64,000 bases of DNA, from the NCBI RefSeq assembly GCF_016812035.1, contig NZ_CP069178.1, positions 124,001-188,000 on the forward strand. The letters are read 5' to 3'. The notes under the pieces are model-generated. The model made no database searches. It was not told the origin of the DNA and saw only the letters and a program-made list of their open reading frames with translations. This document shows positions 53,639 to 62,238 of the stretch, piece after piece. The position numbers and the translations under genes were made by a program. Position 1 is the stretch's first letter. Each line of letters opens with the position of its first letter. The DNA comes from Bulleidia sp. zg-1006 (GTDB lineage: Bacteria; Bacillota_I; Bacilli_A; Erysipelotrichales; Erysipelotrichaceae).

Positions 53639-53654
53639 TGTATGAAGGATCTTT

Positions 53655-55964
53655 ATGGAAGAATTAGAAAAAAGAATATTGCGTTACTTACAAACAGAAC
53701 CAAGGCATAAACACACAGTGTCACATCTCTTGGAGGCTTTTCAAATGGTTTCTTCCTCTGATTTTATTCGCTTGAACCGCATTTTAGAAAAAATGGAGAG
53801 AGAATACCTTGTTTTCCGCAATACGCATAATGAATTTTTAACCCAAAGTCAAGCCAAAGTGATGGAAGGACGCTTGTCGGTAAATCGAATGGGTGTTGGT
53901 TTTGTGGATATGGAAGATGAAAAGTCCTATCGAATTGAAACGGCTGATTTAGCAAGTGCGATGCATGGTGATTTGGTTCTTATTCAAGCCTTAAAAATTC
54001 CTCCTTTTGCGAAAGTGATTGCGATTAAAGAAAGAGCGAAGGATACGATTGTTGGTACGCTTTTGGTGAGAGGAAAGAAAATTTATTTTGAAGCTGATGA
54101 TGAACGTTTGAAAGAAAGGAAAGTTCGTTTATCATATTCTAAAGATTTTTTGGTAATAGATGGTTTAAAGGTGGTTGGTCATATTACCGGTTATGGTAAT
54201 CCTTTAGATGTTATCATCCTAAAAGCCATTGGACATAAGGATGATCCGGGGACAGATATTGCTTCAATTTTAGTGGACCATGAAATTCCTTTAGAGTTTC
54301 CAGATGAAGTCGTAGAAGAATTAAAATTTATTCCCCGGGAAGTACAGAGTGAACAACTACTTGGTAGAAAAGATTTGCGTAATCAAACCTTTGTGACAAT
54401 TGATGGGGATAGTTCAAAAGACTTTGATGATGCGGTATCAGTTGAAAGAAATGAGGATGGTTATCGTTTGTGGGTATCTATTGCCGATGTTTCTAGTTAT
54501 GTCAAAGAAGATACGGCTTTGGATAGAGAAGCACAACAACGTTCTTTTTCTACCTATGTGGTGGATCGAGTTGTACCAATGTTACCACATGAATTGTCAA
54601 ATGGTATTTGTTCTTTAAATCCTCATGTGAATCGCTTGACATTGACTTGTGAAATGCAAATTTCAAAGAAAGGTCAAATTGTGTTCTATGATGTTTATCC
54701 ATCGGTTATCAACTCAAAAGAAAGAATGACCTACAACAAAGTTAATCAAATTTTGATTGGTGACGAAAGTGTTATGAAAGAATACGCTTCAATGGGTGAC
54801 TTTTTCATGGCATTATTGGAGTGTGCTGATGCTATTCGTCATGAAAGAGTGAACAAAGGGGCGATTAACTTTGAGCATCCGGAAACGTCTATGGATCTGG
54901 ACGAGAAGGGAAAACCAATTCGTATTTACGCTAAACGAAGAGGAGTTTCCGAAGAAGTGATTGAAGATTGTATGATTGCGGCTAATGTAGCGGTTGCTAA
55001 ATACTTACAGGAACATAAAATACCTGGAATTTATCGTATTCATGAAGAACCCAGTGCAAAGCGTATCAAAGAATATCGTCATTTGGCAGAAATTTTAGGA
55101 AAACCTTTTACCTTAAAGGCATCGAATATTCGTCCTAAGAATGTGCAACAGTTTTTAACGAGTATTCAAGATGAGCATAGTGCTCCGGTTTTGAATATGA
55201 TGATGCTAAGAACCATGCAAAAAGCTCGTTATGATATTCAGAATCTTGGTCACTTTGGTTTGGCGGAACAAGATTATTTGCATTTTACTTCACCAATTCG
55301 TCGTTATCCAGACTTGATTGTACATAGAATGTTGTGGAAATATGTATTTGATGGGAATAAGAAGTGGAATAAGGACAAGGATAATAGTCGTAATCAGGAA
55401 TTTGCGGAACATGCTTCTAGGCAAGAAAGAAATTGTGCCGATGCAGAATATGCTTGTTTGGATATGAAGAAAGCAGAATATATGCAAGACCACTTAGGTG
55501 AACGTTTTGATGGGATTATTATAGGCGTTACTCGCTTTGGTGTCTTTGTTCAATTGGAAAATACAGTAGAGGGTTTGGTGCAAACTCGTTCTATCCCAGG
55601 GGATTATTATATGTTCCACGAGGATCGAAATGAATTGATTGGGCAAAGAAATGGCGTTACCTATCGCATTGGTCAAGCGGTTAAAGTTAAAGTGGTTGAG
55701 GCGGATAAACAAAAGGGTAATGTGACTTTTGAATTTGTATTACCAAGGCAGAAGTTTCAAGATAATCGTGGAAAGAAATCCTTGGATTCCAGAAGAAGAG
55801 AAGAAGATTCTATTTCATATTGGGATAATCCAAAGGATCGTAAGCAGAAATTTGAAAAGGATAAGAAAAAGCCAAAAATTTATAAAGATCATGCAAAACG
55901 AAAAAAAGAAAGCCACAAATTGTTTGATAAAAAGAGACATAAGAAAAAAATTAGGTATCGATAA
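53655..55964 (+). CDS. rnr: Ribonuclease R
   Basis: 769-residue 3'-5' exoribonuclease that degrades structured RNA and, with tmRNA-SmpB, defective mRNA. N-terminal winged-helix (about 1-65), cold-shock domains (about 70-210), RNB catalytic domain with TIDGDSSKDFDDAVSVER (about 250, metal-binding Asp residues), S1 domain (about 620-705, RFDGIIIGVTRFGVFVQLEN) and a basic Lys/Arg-rich tail (about 710-769). Fifteen nucleotides before smpB. Confidence 0.96.
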   Translation: MEELEKRILRYLQTEPRHKHTVSHLLEAFQMVSSSDFIRLNRILEKMEREYLVFRNTHNEFLTQSQAKVMEGRLSVNRMGVGFVDMEDEKSYRIETADLASAMHGDLVLIQALKIPPFAKVIAIKERAKDTIVGTLLVRGKKIYFEADDERLKERKVRLSYSKDFLVIDGLKVVGHITGYGNPLDVIILKAIGHKDDPGTDIASILVDHEIPLEFPDEVVEELKFIPREVQSEQLLGRKDLRNQTFVTIDGDSSKDFDDAVSVERNEDGYRLWVSIADVSSYVKEDTALDREAQQRSFSTYVVDRVVPMLPHELSNGICSLNPHVNRLTLTCEMQISKKGQIVFYDVYPSVINSKERMTYNKVNQILIGDESVMKEYASMGDFFMALLECADAIRHERVNKGAINFEHPETSMDLDEKGKPIRIYAKRRGVSEEVIEDCMIAANVAVAKYLQEHKIPGIYRIHEEPSAKRIKEYRHLAEILGKPFTLKASNIRPKNVQQFLTSIQDEHSAPVLNMMMLRTMQKARYDIQNLGHFGLAEQDYLHFTSPIRRYPDLIVHRMLWKYVFDGNKKWNKDKDNSRNQEFAEHASRQERNCADAEYACLDMKKAEYMQDHLGERFDGIIIGVTRFGVFVQLENTVEGLVQTRSIPGDYYMFHEDRNELIGQRNGVTYRIGQAVKVKVVEADKQKGNVTFEFVLPRQKFQDNRGKKSLDSRRREEDSISYWDNPKDRKQKFEKDKKKPKIYKDHAKRKKESHKLFDKKRHKKKIRYR

Positions 55965-55978
55965 GGAGAGGAGAGAAC

Positions 55979-56431
55979 ATGGATTCTATAAAAGTGATGG
56001 CGATAAATCGTCGTGCTTCGCATGATTACTTCTTGGAAGATCATTTTGAATGTGGGATGTTATTAACGGGTACGGAGATTAAATCCATCCGTTTAGCTAA
56101 GGTTCAATTTCAGGATTCTTATATCACCATTCGTAATGGCGAAGCTTGGGTTAAGATGTTACATATTTCTCCTTATAAATATGGCAATATTTTCAATGTT
56201 GATGAAACAAGAGATAGGAAGTTATTGTTACATAAATTGGAAATTCGTCGTTTGGAACAAAAGGTTCGTTTAAAAGGATATACATTAATTCCAGTTCGTA
56301 TTTATTTGAAGAATGGCAAGGCAAAATTAGAAATCGCATTGGCTAAGGGTAAGAATCTTCATGATAAGCGAGAAAGTCAAAAGGAAAGGGATGCGAAAAG
56401 AGAGATGGCGAAAGCCTTAAAGCGATATTGA
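55979..56431 (+). CDS. smpB: SsrA-binding protein SmpB
   Basis: 150-residue partner of tmRNA in trans-translation. Motifs NRRASHDYFLED, GMLLTGTEIKSIR, AWVKMLHISPY and the C-terminal KGKNLHDKRESQKERDAKRE tail are conserved. GGAGAGGAG precedes the ATG. The ssrA gene follows 33 nt later. Confidence 0.97.
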   Translation: MDSIKVMAINRRASHDYFLEDHFECGMLLTGTEIKSIRLAKVQFQDSYITIRNGEAWVKMLHISPYKYGNIFNVDETRDRKLLLHKLEIRRLEQKVRLKGYTLIPVRIYLKNGKAKLEIALAKGKNLHDKRESQKERDAKREMAKALKRY

Positions 56432-56456
56432 TTTCTGATAAAAACTCGTTTATAGT
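56428..56456 (+). promoter_or_regulatory. ssrA promoter overlapping the smpB stop codon
   Basis: TTGATT (56428-56433), 17-nt spacer, TATAGT (56451-56456); the predicted start about 8 nt downstream coincides with the tmRNA 5' end at 56465. Confidence 0.75.
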
Positions 56457-56464
56457 TATCGCAT

Positions 56465-56821
56465 GGGGCTGTCAAGGTTTCGACAGGTTAATGTTTGATT
56501 CGAGTGGCAGTGGAGTGATGACCTAATCATTAAACAAATTAAACGCAAACACAAATAGAAGCGCAAGCTTCGCATTCGCTGCTTGATTTAGCGCTAGAGG
56601 CGTTCGCGGCGTCCTATTGGAAGAGTAGCCGTCTGCTTTCAATAGTGTAAAAAAACGGATACGAAGAATAATGGTCTAGCTTATTTTTCCGACAATCAAT
56701 AGACAAATTCGAATATATCTTGGTTGCTTTAGAAGTATTCGTCTTATTACAAAGTAACTAAACTGTAGAGGCTCGAATGTGGGACTTTTCTTGGACAGGG
56801 GTTCGACTCCCCTCAGCTCCA
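56465..56821 (+). ncRNA. ssrA: Transfer-messenger RNA (tmRNA)
   Basis: Rescues stalled ribosomes. The 5' end GGGGCTG pairs with CAGCTCC before the encoded CCA-type A at the 3' end; the D-loop/T-arm half is GGACAGGGGTTCGACTCCCC. The resume codon GCA (56545-56547) opens the tag reading ANTNRSASFAFAA, followed by TGA (56584-56586). The hydrophobic AFAA end replaces the common ALAA but keeps the protease-recognised C-terminus. One-piece form, 357 nt. Own promoter, own terminator. Confidence 0.97.
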
Positions 56822-56831
56822 CTTTATAGTA

Positions 56832-56859
56832 AAAAAACCGCTTTAAATGGTGGTTTTTT
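56832..56859 (+). terminator. ssrA terminator
   Basis: AAAAAACCGC/GTGGTTTTTT stem (one G-T pair), loop of 8 nt, T run; 10 nt after the tmRNA 3' end. Confidence 0.88.
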
Positions 56860-56861
56860 AT

Positions 56862-56989
56862 ATCTGACTTCAATTATATTTTTCGCTAATAAATGTGTCC
56901 AGGATTCTGGGTACATATCAGTGGATGGCTGATTCTCCAAAGTTTATTAAATTTTCAATTTGTTCATTAATTGAATTGAATCTTTTCAT
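56862..56989 (-). pseudogene. Truncated, frameshifted gene start next to ssrA
   Basis: AAAAGGAGAATAATATG on the minus strand is an excellent initiation site (ATG at 56989). It opens MKRFNSINEQIENLINFGES, then AIH and TGA at 56918-56920. A shift of frame just before the stop continues as TDMYPESWTHLLAKNIIEV, which looks like coding sequence, until the ssrA terminator is reached. The most likely reading is the beginning of a gene broken by a frameshift and cut off by the ssrA side. Family unknown. Confidence 0.4.
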
Positions 56990-57006
56990 ATTATTCTCCT
57001 TTTCCT

Positions 57007-57150
57007 CGCAAATGGGCTTCACGAGTTTCTACAGCATTAAACTGTCAAACTCCCGAGCAGTTACAGAAACATTCAAAGGAACTCACAGGTAAAGCGGAAC
57101 GAGTTAGAGCTATAAAACGAAGCGAAAAAATGGTACAATATCGCAAATAA
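57007..57150 (+). pseudogene. C-terminal coding fragment without a start
   Basis: A frame ending at TAA 57148-57150 reads RKWASRVSTALNCQTPEQLQ, then KHSKELTGKAERVRAIKRSE and KMVQYRK. Its charged helical composition looks like protein-coding sequence, but the frame has no start codon after the stop at about 56977 and no RBS. Probably the tail of a deleted gene. Family not recognised. Confidence 0.35.
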
Positions 57151-57184
57151 TAATTGAGATATATTTATAAGAGGTGGATGGAAA

Positions 57185-57691
57185 ATGGAGTTTAGGTTGG
57201 CAATTTTAGCTGATTTACCCCAATTAAAAAAAGTATACAAAGGTATTATTCAAGAGATGAATAAACAAAACATAGAAATTTGGGACGAGATTTATCCTTG
57301 TGAATTTTTTGCGGAAGATATTAGGGAAAAACAGCTATTTGTTTTAGTTGATAAAGATGAAATAGTTTCAGCTTTTGCTTTAACTAAGAAGAATATCGGA
57401 GAAACATCAGTTGAATGGGAGAAAAGAAGTAACAAGGTATTCTATTTAGACAGATTAGGAGTAAATAAAAAATATTTTCGTAAAGGAATAGGCAACTATA
57501 TGTTAAATAAAGCAAAAGATATTAGTAAAAGTTTTGGAGCGGAATATTTAAGACTATTTGTGGTTGATATAAATAAGCCTGCTATCAATCTTTATACCCA
57601 AAGTGGATTTAACAAAGCCAAAGGTATTTATGAAGAAAAATTTGATGATGGTTTTGTTTTACATGAATTTGGATATGAGATAAAACTTTAA
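57185..57691 (+). CDS. GNAT-family N-acetyltransferase
   Basis: 168 residues with the GNAT fold. The acetyl-CoA pyrophosphate loop is NKKYFRKGIGNYMLNKA (about 97-113, matching the R/Q-x-x-G-x-G/A pattern), followed by YLRLFVVDINKPAINLYTQS, typical of motif B. Substrate unknown. GAGGTGG lies before the ATG. AT-rich, with AGA/AGG arginine codons; it sits among gene debris after ssrA and is probably acquired. Confidence 0.88.
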   Translation: MEFRLAILADLPQLKKVYKGIIQEMNKQNIEIWDEIYPCEFFAEDIREKQLFVLVDKDEIVSAFALTKKNIGETSVEWEKRSNKVFYLDRLGVNKKYFRKGIGNYMLNKAKDISKSFGAEYLRLFVVDINKPAINLYTQSGFNKAKGIYEEKFDDGFVLHEFGYEIKL

Positions 57692-57739
57692 TGAATATCT
57701 TAAATTGAGTTGAAAGTCAGATTAAGGAAGTTTTAGAAT

Positions 57740-58273
57740 ATGGAAGTAATTGCACTATTGAGAGGAGTAACGCCGACAGGGGAAAATAGAATACCTGAAA
57801 TGTCATTTTTGGTAGAAATACTTGAAACAGTAGGACTGAAAAATGCAAAGACTTATATTCAAAGTGGTAATGTTATTTTAGAAACAGAGTTATCAAAAGA
57901 GAAAACCGCAAAGTCAATTCATGACACAATAGCTAAAGAAATAGGAGCAGATTTAAGTGTTATCATAAAAAGAAAAAATCAATTACAGATAGCTATTGAA
58001 GAAAATCCTTTTAATGAAAATTATGATTTTTCAAGAATACATTTAGTATTCACTAACGATAGTATGGGAGAAGATGAACTAAAAAAACTTGAAAATAAAG
58101 ATTTTGGAGATGAAAAGTTTATTATTGGTTCTGAATGTTTGTATATGTATCTTCCGAGAGATGCAAGTACAAAAAGATTGAATACAAATTATCTTGAAAA
58201 ACAGCTTTCAATAACCATGACAATGAGAAAATTAAATGTTGTTGAGCATTTAGTCGAATTATGTAAGAAATAG
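57740..58273 (+). CDS. DUF1697 family protein
   Basis: 177 residues; characteristic start IALLRGVTPTGENRIPEMSF and AKTYIQSGNVILET, plus TMRKLNVVEHLVELC near the end (family: TxRNxxTxxxL). Usually an accessory cytoplasmic protein of unknown role. No strong Shine-Dalgarno sequence (AAGGAAG at about 57725). AT-rich like the GNAT gene. Confidence 0.85.
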   Translation: MEVIALLRGVTPTGENRIPEMSFLVEILETVGLKNAKTYIQSGNVILETELSKEKTAKSIHDTIAKEIGADLSVIIKRKNQLQIAIEENPFNENYDFSRIHLVFTNDSMGEDELKKLENKDFGDEKFIIGSECLYMYLPRDASTKRLNTNYLEKQLSITMTMRKLNVVEHLVELCKK

Positions 58274-58676
58274 GAATAAATATCATCTTATTGAAGTAAC
58301 AATGGAACATAACTAACACAAGAACAGTAAATTAAAAAATGAAGTGAAGTTCCTTTATTTGTTTATCCAACTTTTGGGGGTTCACTTCAATGTTGTATCT
58401 ATCTTTTCTGTTCTTTTACTGTATGTTCTAGGCTTAAGTAGGAAATCAGACAATAAAAAATATCTTTTTATATGAACCGTAAGAAATCTCCTACTCGAAA
58501 AATTGTGTATCAATTCTTTTTTTCCTTCATGAATTTGAATTGCTGTCTTGTTATAAGTATTTTTTCAATGGATATTATGATATAGCTCTACTAAGTTCGT
58601 ATGAATGATTCATGCTAAGGAAAACCATTTTCTTAAGATGGATGAAACACCTGAACGGTTTATTGTAATAGATATT
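58274..58676. other. Intergenic region with an imperfect inverted repeat
   Basis: About 400 nt without a gene. TGAAGTGAA (58340-58348) and TTCACTTCA (58381-58389) form a 9-bp inverted repeat, and AGAACA plus CAGTAAA on the left (58321 on) recur inverted around 58410-58430, so the structure could extend over about 110 nt. It may be the end of an old mobile element or a weak terminator for the DUF1697 gene. Confidence 0.4.
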
Positions 58677-58706
58677 TTGTTATTTTGAAGTATCTTATTA
58701 TACAAT
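58677..58706 (+). promoter_or_regulatory. Promoter of DUF308-lgt-rpiB
   Basis: TTGTTA (58677-58682), 18-nt spacer, TACAAT (58701-58706), 21 nt before ATG 58728; AGAGGTG RBS follows. Confidence 0.5.
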
Positions 58707-58727
58707 AAGTAGTAAAGAGGTGAATGT

Positions 58728-59336
58728 ATGTTTCCTGAATCAAAAAATATGTCGATTCTTTCCGCTACTTTATATATCTTAATTGGTTCTGTTATGGCGC
58801 TTTTTCCAGGGATGAGTGCCCAATTATTATCCATAAGCGTAGGACTTGTATTCGTCATCATTGGTGTTATCTTATTAACAACTTACTTTGTTTTAGATAT
58901 TGATAAAATTTTATACCGAAACGATTTCGTATTTGGTATTTTATCCATCTTAGCCGGATTGGTCATTATCATTCAAAAAGATTTAATTTTAACTCTAATT
59001 CCAATTGTATTAGGTCTAGTCATTATGTCTAGTGGTTTAATGAAGCTTCAGAAAGCCGTTGTTGCCCATAGAATTAAATCCAATCAAGAAATGACTTATT
59101 TCATTTTATCGGTTGTTGCGTTAATCCTTGGTCTAGTGGTTATCTTTATATTAGCAGGGCATCAGTCGCAACAAGTGCTATTTATTGTGATTGGTATTGG
59201 TTTAATATACGCCGGTATATCAGATTTATTTGCTCTATTTGTTTTGGAAAATTCCTATAAAAAAGCCGTTGAAACATTAAAAAATCCACAGACTCCTAGG
59301 GAAGAAGTGAAAGAAAGTGAGGAAGAAAATGTATAA
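58728..59336 (+). CDS. DUF308 (HdeD-like) membrane protein
   Basis: 202 residues, six predicted TMs arranged as repeated two-helix units (about 9-52, 66-108, 122-172), with a Gly-rich IxxGxxxL pattern, and a hydrophilic acidic C-terminal tail (VKESEEENV). Role unknown; DUF308 proteins are linked with stress or acid resistance in some bacteria. It overlaps lgt by 8 nt. Confidence 0.85.
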   Translation: MFPESKNMSILSATLYILIGSVMALFPGMSAQLLSISVGLVFVIIGVILLTTYFVLDIDKILYRNDFVFGILSILAGLVIIIQKDLILTLIPIVLGLVIMSSGLMKLQKAVVAHRIKSNQEMTYFILSVVALILGLVVIFILAGHQSQQVLFIVIGIGLIYAGISDLFALFVLENSYKKAVETLKNPQTPREEVKESEEENV

Positions 59337-60090
59337 TAACTGGTTTAAAATTGGATCAGTGACCATTCATGGCTATGGTGTCATGATTGCGTTAGGTATT
59401 CTAGCAGCCTTCTGGATGGCAGAAAGATTGGCGAAACGATTTCATCTGGAAACGAATAAGATTGATAATTTAATTTTTTTGTGTGTCATTGTGGGCTTTA
59501 TTGGGGCGAAAGCTTTATTTATCTTAACGGATTTAAAGAGTTTTATGGCTAATCCAATTGCCGTTCTCGGTTCACAAGGATTTGTGGTGTATGGGGGTAT
59601 TATTGCAGGTGCTTTGGTGGGTTACTTGTATTGTCGTCATCATCATTTAGATTTTTTCACTTATTTTAATGTATTGGCTCCATGTATTGCTTTAGCTCAA
59701 GCATTGGGTCGTATTGGCTGTTTCTTGGCGGGATGTTGCTATGGAATACCAACAGATGCTTGGTATGGTGTAACTTTCCCGGCCGATTCTTTAGGTCCCG
59801 GGGCAAATGTAAAGGTTATTCCAACAGAATTGATTTCTTCTTTAGGAAATTTCATTATTTTCGCTATTTTATACTATGTTCTAACTAGGACAAAAGAATC
59901 CAATAAGACAGGAGCTTGGTATCTTATTTTGTACGGCTTTGGTCGCTTTATGATTGAATTTATCCGTGGCGATTTGATTCGTGGTAGTGTTGGTATCTTA
60001 TCTACTTCACAATTTATTAGTTTATTTGTAGTGATAGGTGGAATTGCCCTATTGGTATTTGAAAACAAAAGAAAGGTGGTTATTGGATGA
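59329..60090 (+). CDS. lgt: Prolipoprotein diacylglyceryl transferase family protein
   Basis: 253-residue membrane enzyme that transfers diacylglycerol to the lipobox cysteine of prolipoproteins. Seven TMs are expected. The Lgt signature appears as ALGRIGCFLAGCCYGIPTD (about 123-141), the cysteine-containing variant common in clostridia and relatives; the classical form is GRIGNFINGE. The essential Arg in GRIG, and YGFGRFMIEFIRGD near the C-terminus, are present. ATG 59329 is chosen because GAGG lies 6 nt upstream. Substrates in this window include the lipoproteins at 3687, 52692 and 60652. Confidence 0.85.
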   Translation: MYNNWFKIGSVTIHGYGVMIALGILAAFWMAERLAKRFHLETNKIDNLIFLCVIVGFIGAKALFILTDLKSFMANPIAVLGSQGFVVYGGIIAGALVGYLYCRHHHLDFFTYFNVLAPCIALAQALGRIGCFLAGCCYGIPTDAWYGVTFPADSLGPGANVKVIPTELISSLGNFIIFAILYYVLTRTKESNKTGAWYLILYGFGRFMIEFIRGDLIRGSVGILSTSQFISLFVVIGGIALLVFENKRKVVIG

Positions 60091-60521
60091 AAATTGGGAT
60101 TGCCGGCGATCATAGTGCTGTAGAATTAAAAAAAGAGCTTATTGATTATCTAAGTAAAAAAGGATATGAGCTTATCAATTATGGTACTGATACAACTCAA
60201 TCCGTTGACTATCCAAACTATGGTGAAACATTAGGAAAGGCAGTTATGGCTGGTGAAGTAGAGCGTGGTATTGCGATTTGTGGAACCGGCATTGGTATTG
60301 GCATTGCTTGTAATAAAGTAGAAGGTATTCGCTGTGGTATTTGCAGTGATCCTTATTCAGCTAGGATGGCCTGTTTACATAATAATGCTCAAATTATTGC
60401 TTTTGGAGCAAGGGTGGTTGGAGATGAGTTGGCTAAGATGATTGTAGATACTTTCTTAGAAACAGAGTTTGAAGGTGGTCGTCACCAAAGAAGAGTGGAT
60501 TTATTGAATCAAATTCGTTGA
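60087..60521 (+). CDS. rpiB: Ribose-5-phosphate isomerase B
   Basis: 144-residue RpiB/LacAB family sugar-phosphate isomerase. Phosphate-binding start MKIGIAGDHSAVELK, catalytic Cys65 in ICGTGIGIGIACNK, and HNNAQIIAFGARVVG are standard. ATGA overlap with lgt. RpiB is the better call than LacA/LacB because no tagatose genes lie next to it. Confidence 0.92.
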   Translation: MKIGIAGDHSAVELKKELIDYLSKKGYELINYGTDTTQSVDYPNYGETLGKAVMAGEVERGIAICGTGIGIGIACNKVEGIRCGICSDPYSARMACLHNNAQIIAFGARVVGDELAKMIVDTFLETEFEGGRHQRRVDLLNQIR

Positions 60522-60555
60522 AAAATACGTCTCATTTGTGAAAATAAAAGTGTTT

Positions 60556-60585
60556 AAAACAAAGTCTAAAAACTTTGTTTTTATT
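60556..60585 (+). terminator. Terminator of DUF308-lgt-rpiB
   Basis: Perfect AAAACAAAGT/ACTTTGTTTT stem, loop CTAAAA, T-rich tail. Confidence 0.82.
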
Positions 60586-60602
60586 TTGTCCGAAACGGAC
60601 AA
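60586..60602. promoter_or_regulatory. Palindrome upstream of the flavoprotein gene
   Basis: TTGTCCG-AAA-CGGACAA, a perfect 7-bp dyad of 17 nt. It sits 50 nt before the flavoprotein ATG and could be a repressor operator; the ends TTGT/ACAA recall redox-regulator sites such as Rex, but the core differs. Confidence 0.45.
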
Positions 60603-60651
60603 TGACAGTTCTTTTAATTGGTGAAAAAATGAATTTGTTAGGAGAGAAAAG

Positions 60652-62223
60652 ATGAAATTCAAAAAAATAATGGCAATTTCGGTTGCCTTGGCAATGTTAC
60701 TGACAGGTTGTTCCGGTTCTTCCACAAACCAAGCTAAAAAAGTCGAAAAGAAACAAGCAGATGTTGTGGTTATTGGTGCAGGTGCTGCCGGCTTAAGTGC
60801 CGCATTATCAGCTCAACAAGGTGGAGCTAAGGTAATCTTATTAGAAAAGGCGGCTTCTGTAGGTGGTGTTTCAAAATTTGCGGGTGGAGTTATGGGAATT
60901 AATTCCAAAGCTCAAAAAGAATCCGGTGTTGCTGGTACTTTTAGTGCAAAAGATGTCACAAAGTCTTGGCAAGATTATAACGCTTGGATGAGTGATGGTA
61001 GTTTATTCTATAATATCGCTAGTCGTTCCGGCGAAACAATTGATTGGTTGCAAGAAAATGGCTTACCATTCACATTTATGGGAACGGAGCAAGCTTCGCA
61101 TAAAGATGGGTATCAAACCTATCATATTTTTAAAGATCAAACTAAAAAATTAAGTTATTTCCAAGGCTTAGCGAAGAATTTTCAAGCGAAAGGTGGTGAA
61201 ATCTTAATGGAAACACCAGCCACAAAGCTAGAAACAAAAGACGATGCGATGACAGGTGTTGTAGCCAAAGCAAAAGATGGTACAGAATATTCCATTTCAA
61301 CAAAGTCCGTTGTTTTAGCAACGGGGGGCTTTGGTGCTAACAAAGATGTGATTAAAGAAAAAGTTGGTTTTCCATTAGAAACATTCACAACTGGAACACA
61401 AACCGGAGACGGTGCTCGTATGTCCCAAGAAATTGGGGCAGGTGTTGGTAAAACCATTCAACAATACCATGGTGTTACTTCTTATTCCGGCATCCAAACA
61501 GGAACTGGTAAGGATGAAATTGCGAAAGCTATTTACTTATCCACTTCTGTGTGGATTAATCAAAGAGGATCTCGTTTCTGCCCTGAAGATTTGAACTATG
61601 ATACAGCTTTAAGTTCTAACGCAGCAGCCACGCAAGGGGAATACTACTATTCCATTCTTAGTGAAGAAATGGTTTCTAAGCTAGAAAAAGGTGGCTCAAA
61701 AGCATTGGGTATTGAGGAAGTTGTAAAATACGAACCAACAGTTCCTTTATTTGATGTGAATAAGCCATGGACTGAATTTAGAAAAGCTTTGGATGAAGGT
61801 GTTTCTAAAAAGACCGTTTTTAAAGGAAATACAGTTGAAGAATTAGCGAAGGCAATGACTATTGATGCTGAAACCTTAGCAAAAACGATTAAAGCTTACA
61901 ACACTGATGCAAAGGCGGGTAAGGATACTGTCTTTGGTAAGGACAAGAAGTATATGCAAAGCTTAGGTGATGGTCCTTTCTACGCTGTTAAAGCTCGTCC
62001 TGTTTCTCTTGGTGGTATTGGCGGTGTCTTAGTCAATGCAAGTCAACAAGTTATCAAGGAAAATGGTACGGTTATCAGGGGTTTGTATGCGGCAGGGAAT
62101 GAAATTGCTGAACAATACAACAACTCCTATCCATTAGTGGAAGGTGTATCCATGATGTTTGCTTTAGTAGGCGGACGCATGGCTGGTCAACAAGCGGCGA
62201 AGTACGTAGGGAACTCGAAATAG
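60652..62223 (+). CDS. Lipoprotein flavoprotein reductase (fumarate-reductase type)
   Basis: 523 residues. Lipoprotein signal with lipobox LTGC (Cys20), so the enzyme acts outside the membrane. FAD_binding_2 fold: dinucleotide motif VVVIGAGAAGLSAAL (about 37-51), VILLEKAASVGGVSKFAGG, SVVLATGGFG (about 220), and the C-terminal FAD region RGLYAAGNEIAEQYNNSYPL. It resembles flavocytochrome-type fumarate/urocanate reductases, but no N-terminal FMN-binding or cytochrome domain is present, so electrons must come from a separate carrier. The acceptor is unknown. AGGAGAG precedes the start. Confidence 0.9.
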   Translation: MKFKKIMAISVALAMLLTGCSGSSTNQAKKVEKKQADVVVIGAGAAGLSAALSAQQGGAKVILLEKAASVGGVSKFAGGVMGINSKAQKESGVAGTFSAKDVTKSWQDYNAWMSDGSLFYNIASRSGETIDWLQENGLPFTFMGTEQASHKDGYQTYHIFKDQTKKLSYFQGLAKNFQAKGGEILMETPATKLETKDDAMTGVVAKAKDGTEYSISTKSVVLATGGFGANKDVIKEKVGFPLETFTTGTQTGDGARMSQEIGAGVGKTIQQYHGVTSYSGIQTGTGKDEIAKAIYLSTSVWINQRGSRFCPEDLNYDTALSSNAAATQGEYYYSILSEEMVSKLEKGGSKALGIEEVVKYEPTVPLFDVNKPWTEFRKALDEGVSKKTVFKGNTVEELAKAMTIDAETLAKTIKAYNTDAKAGKDTVFGKDKKYMQSLGDGPFYAVKARPVSLGGIGGVLVNASQQVIKENGTVIRGLYAAGNEIAEQYNNSYPLVEGVSMMFALVGGRMAGQQAAKYVGNSK

Positions 62224-62233
62224 TTCCCTTTTT
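62209..62233 (+). terminator. Terminator overlapping the flavoprotein stop codon
   Basis: GGGAACT/AGTTCCC perfect stem (62209-62215 with 62222-62228), loop CGAAAT containing part of the stop codon, TTTTT. Confidence 0.88.
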
Positions 62234-62238
62234 CTTTG

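Noticed and set aside
56676-56873. 65-codon minus-strand frame opposite tmRNA
   Set aside because: The segment is accounted for by tmRNA secondary structure; RNA gene antisense frames of this length occur by chance.
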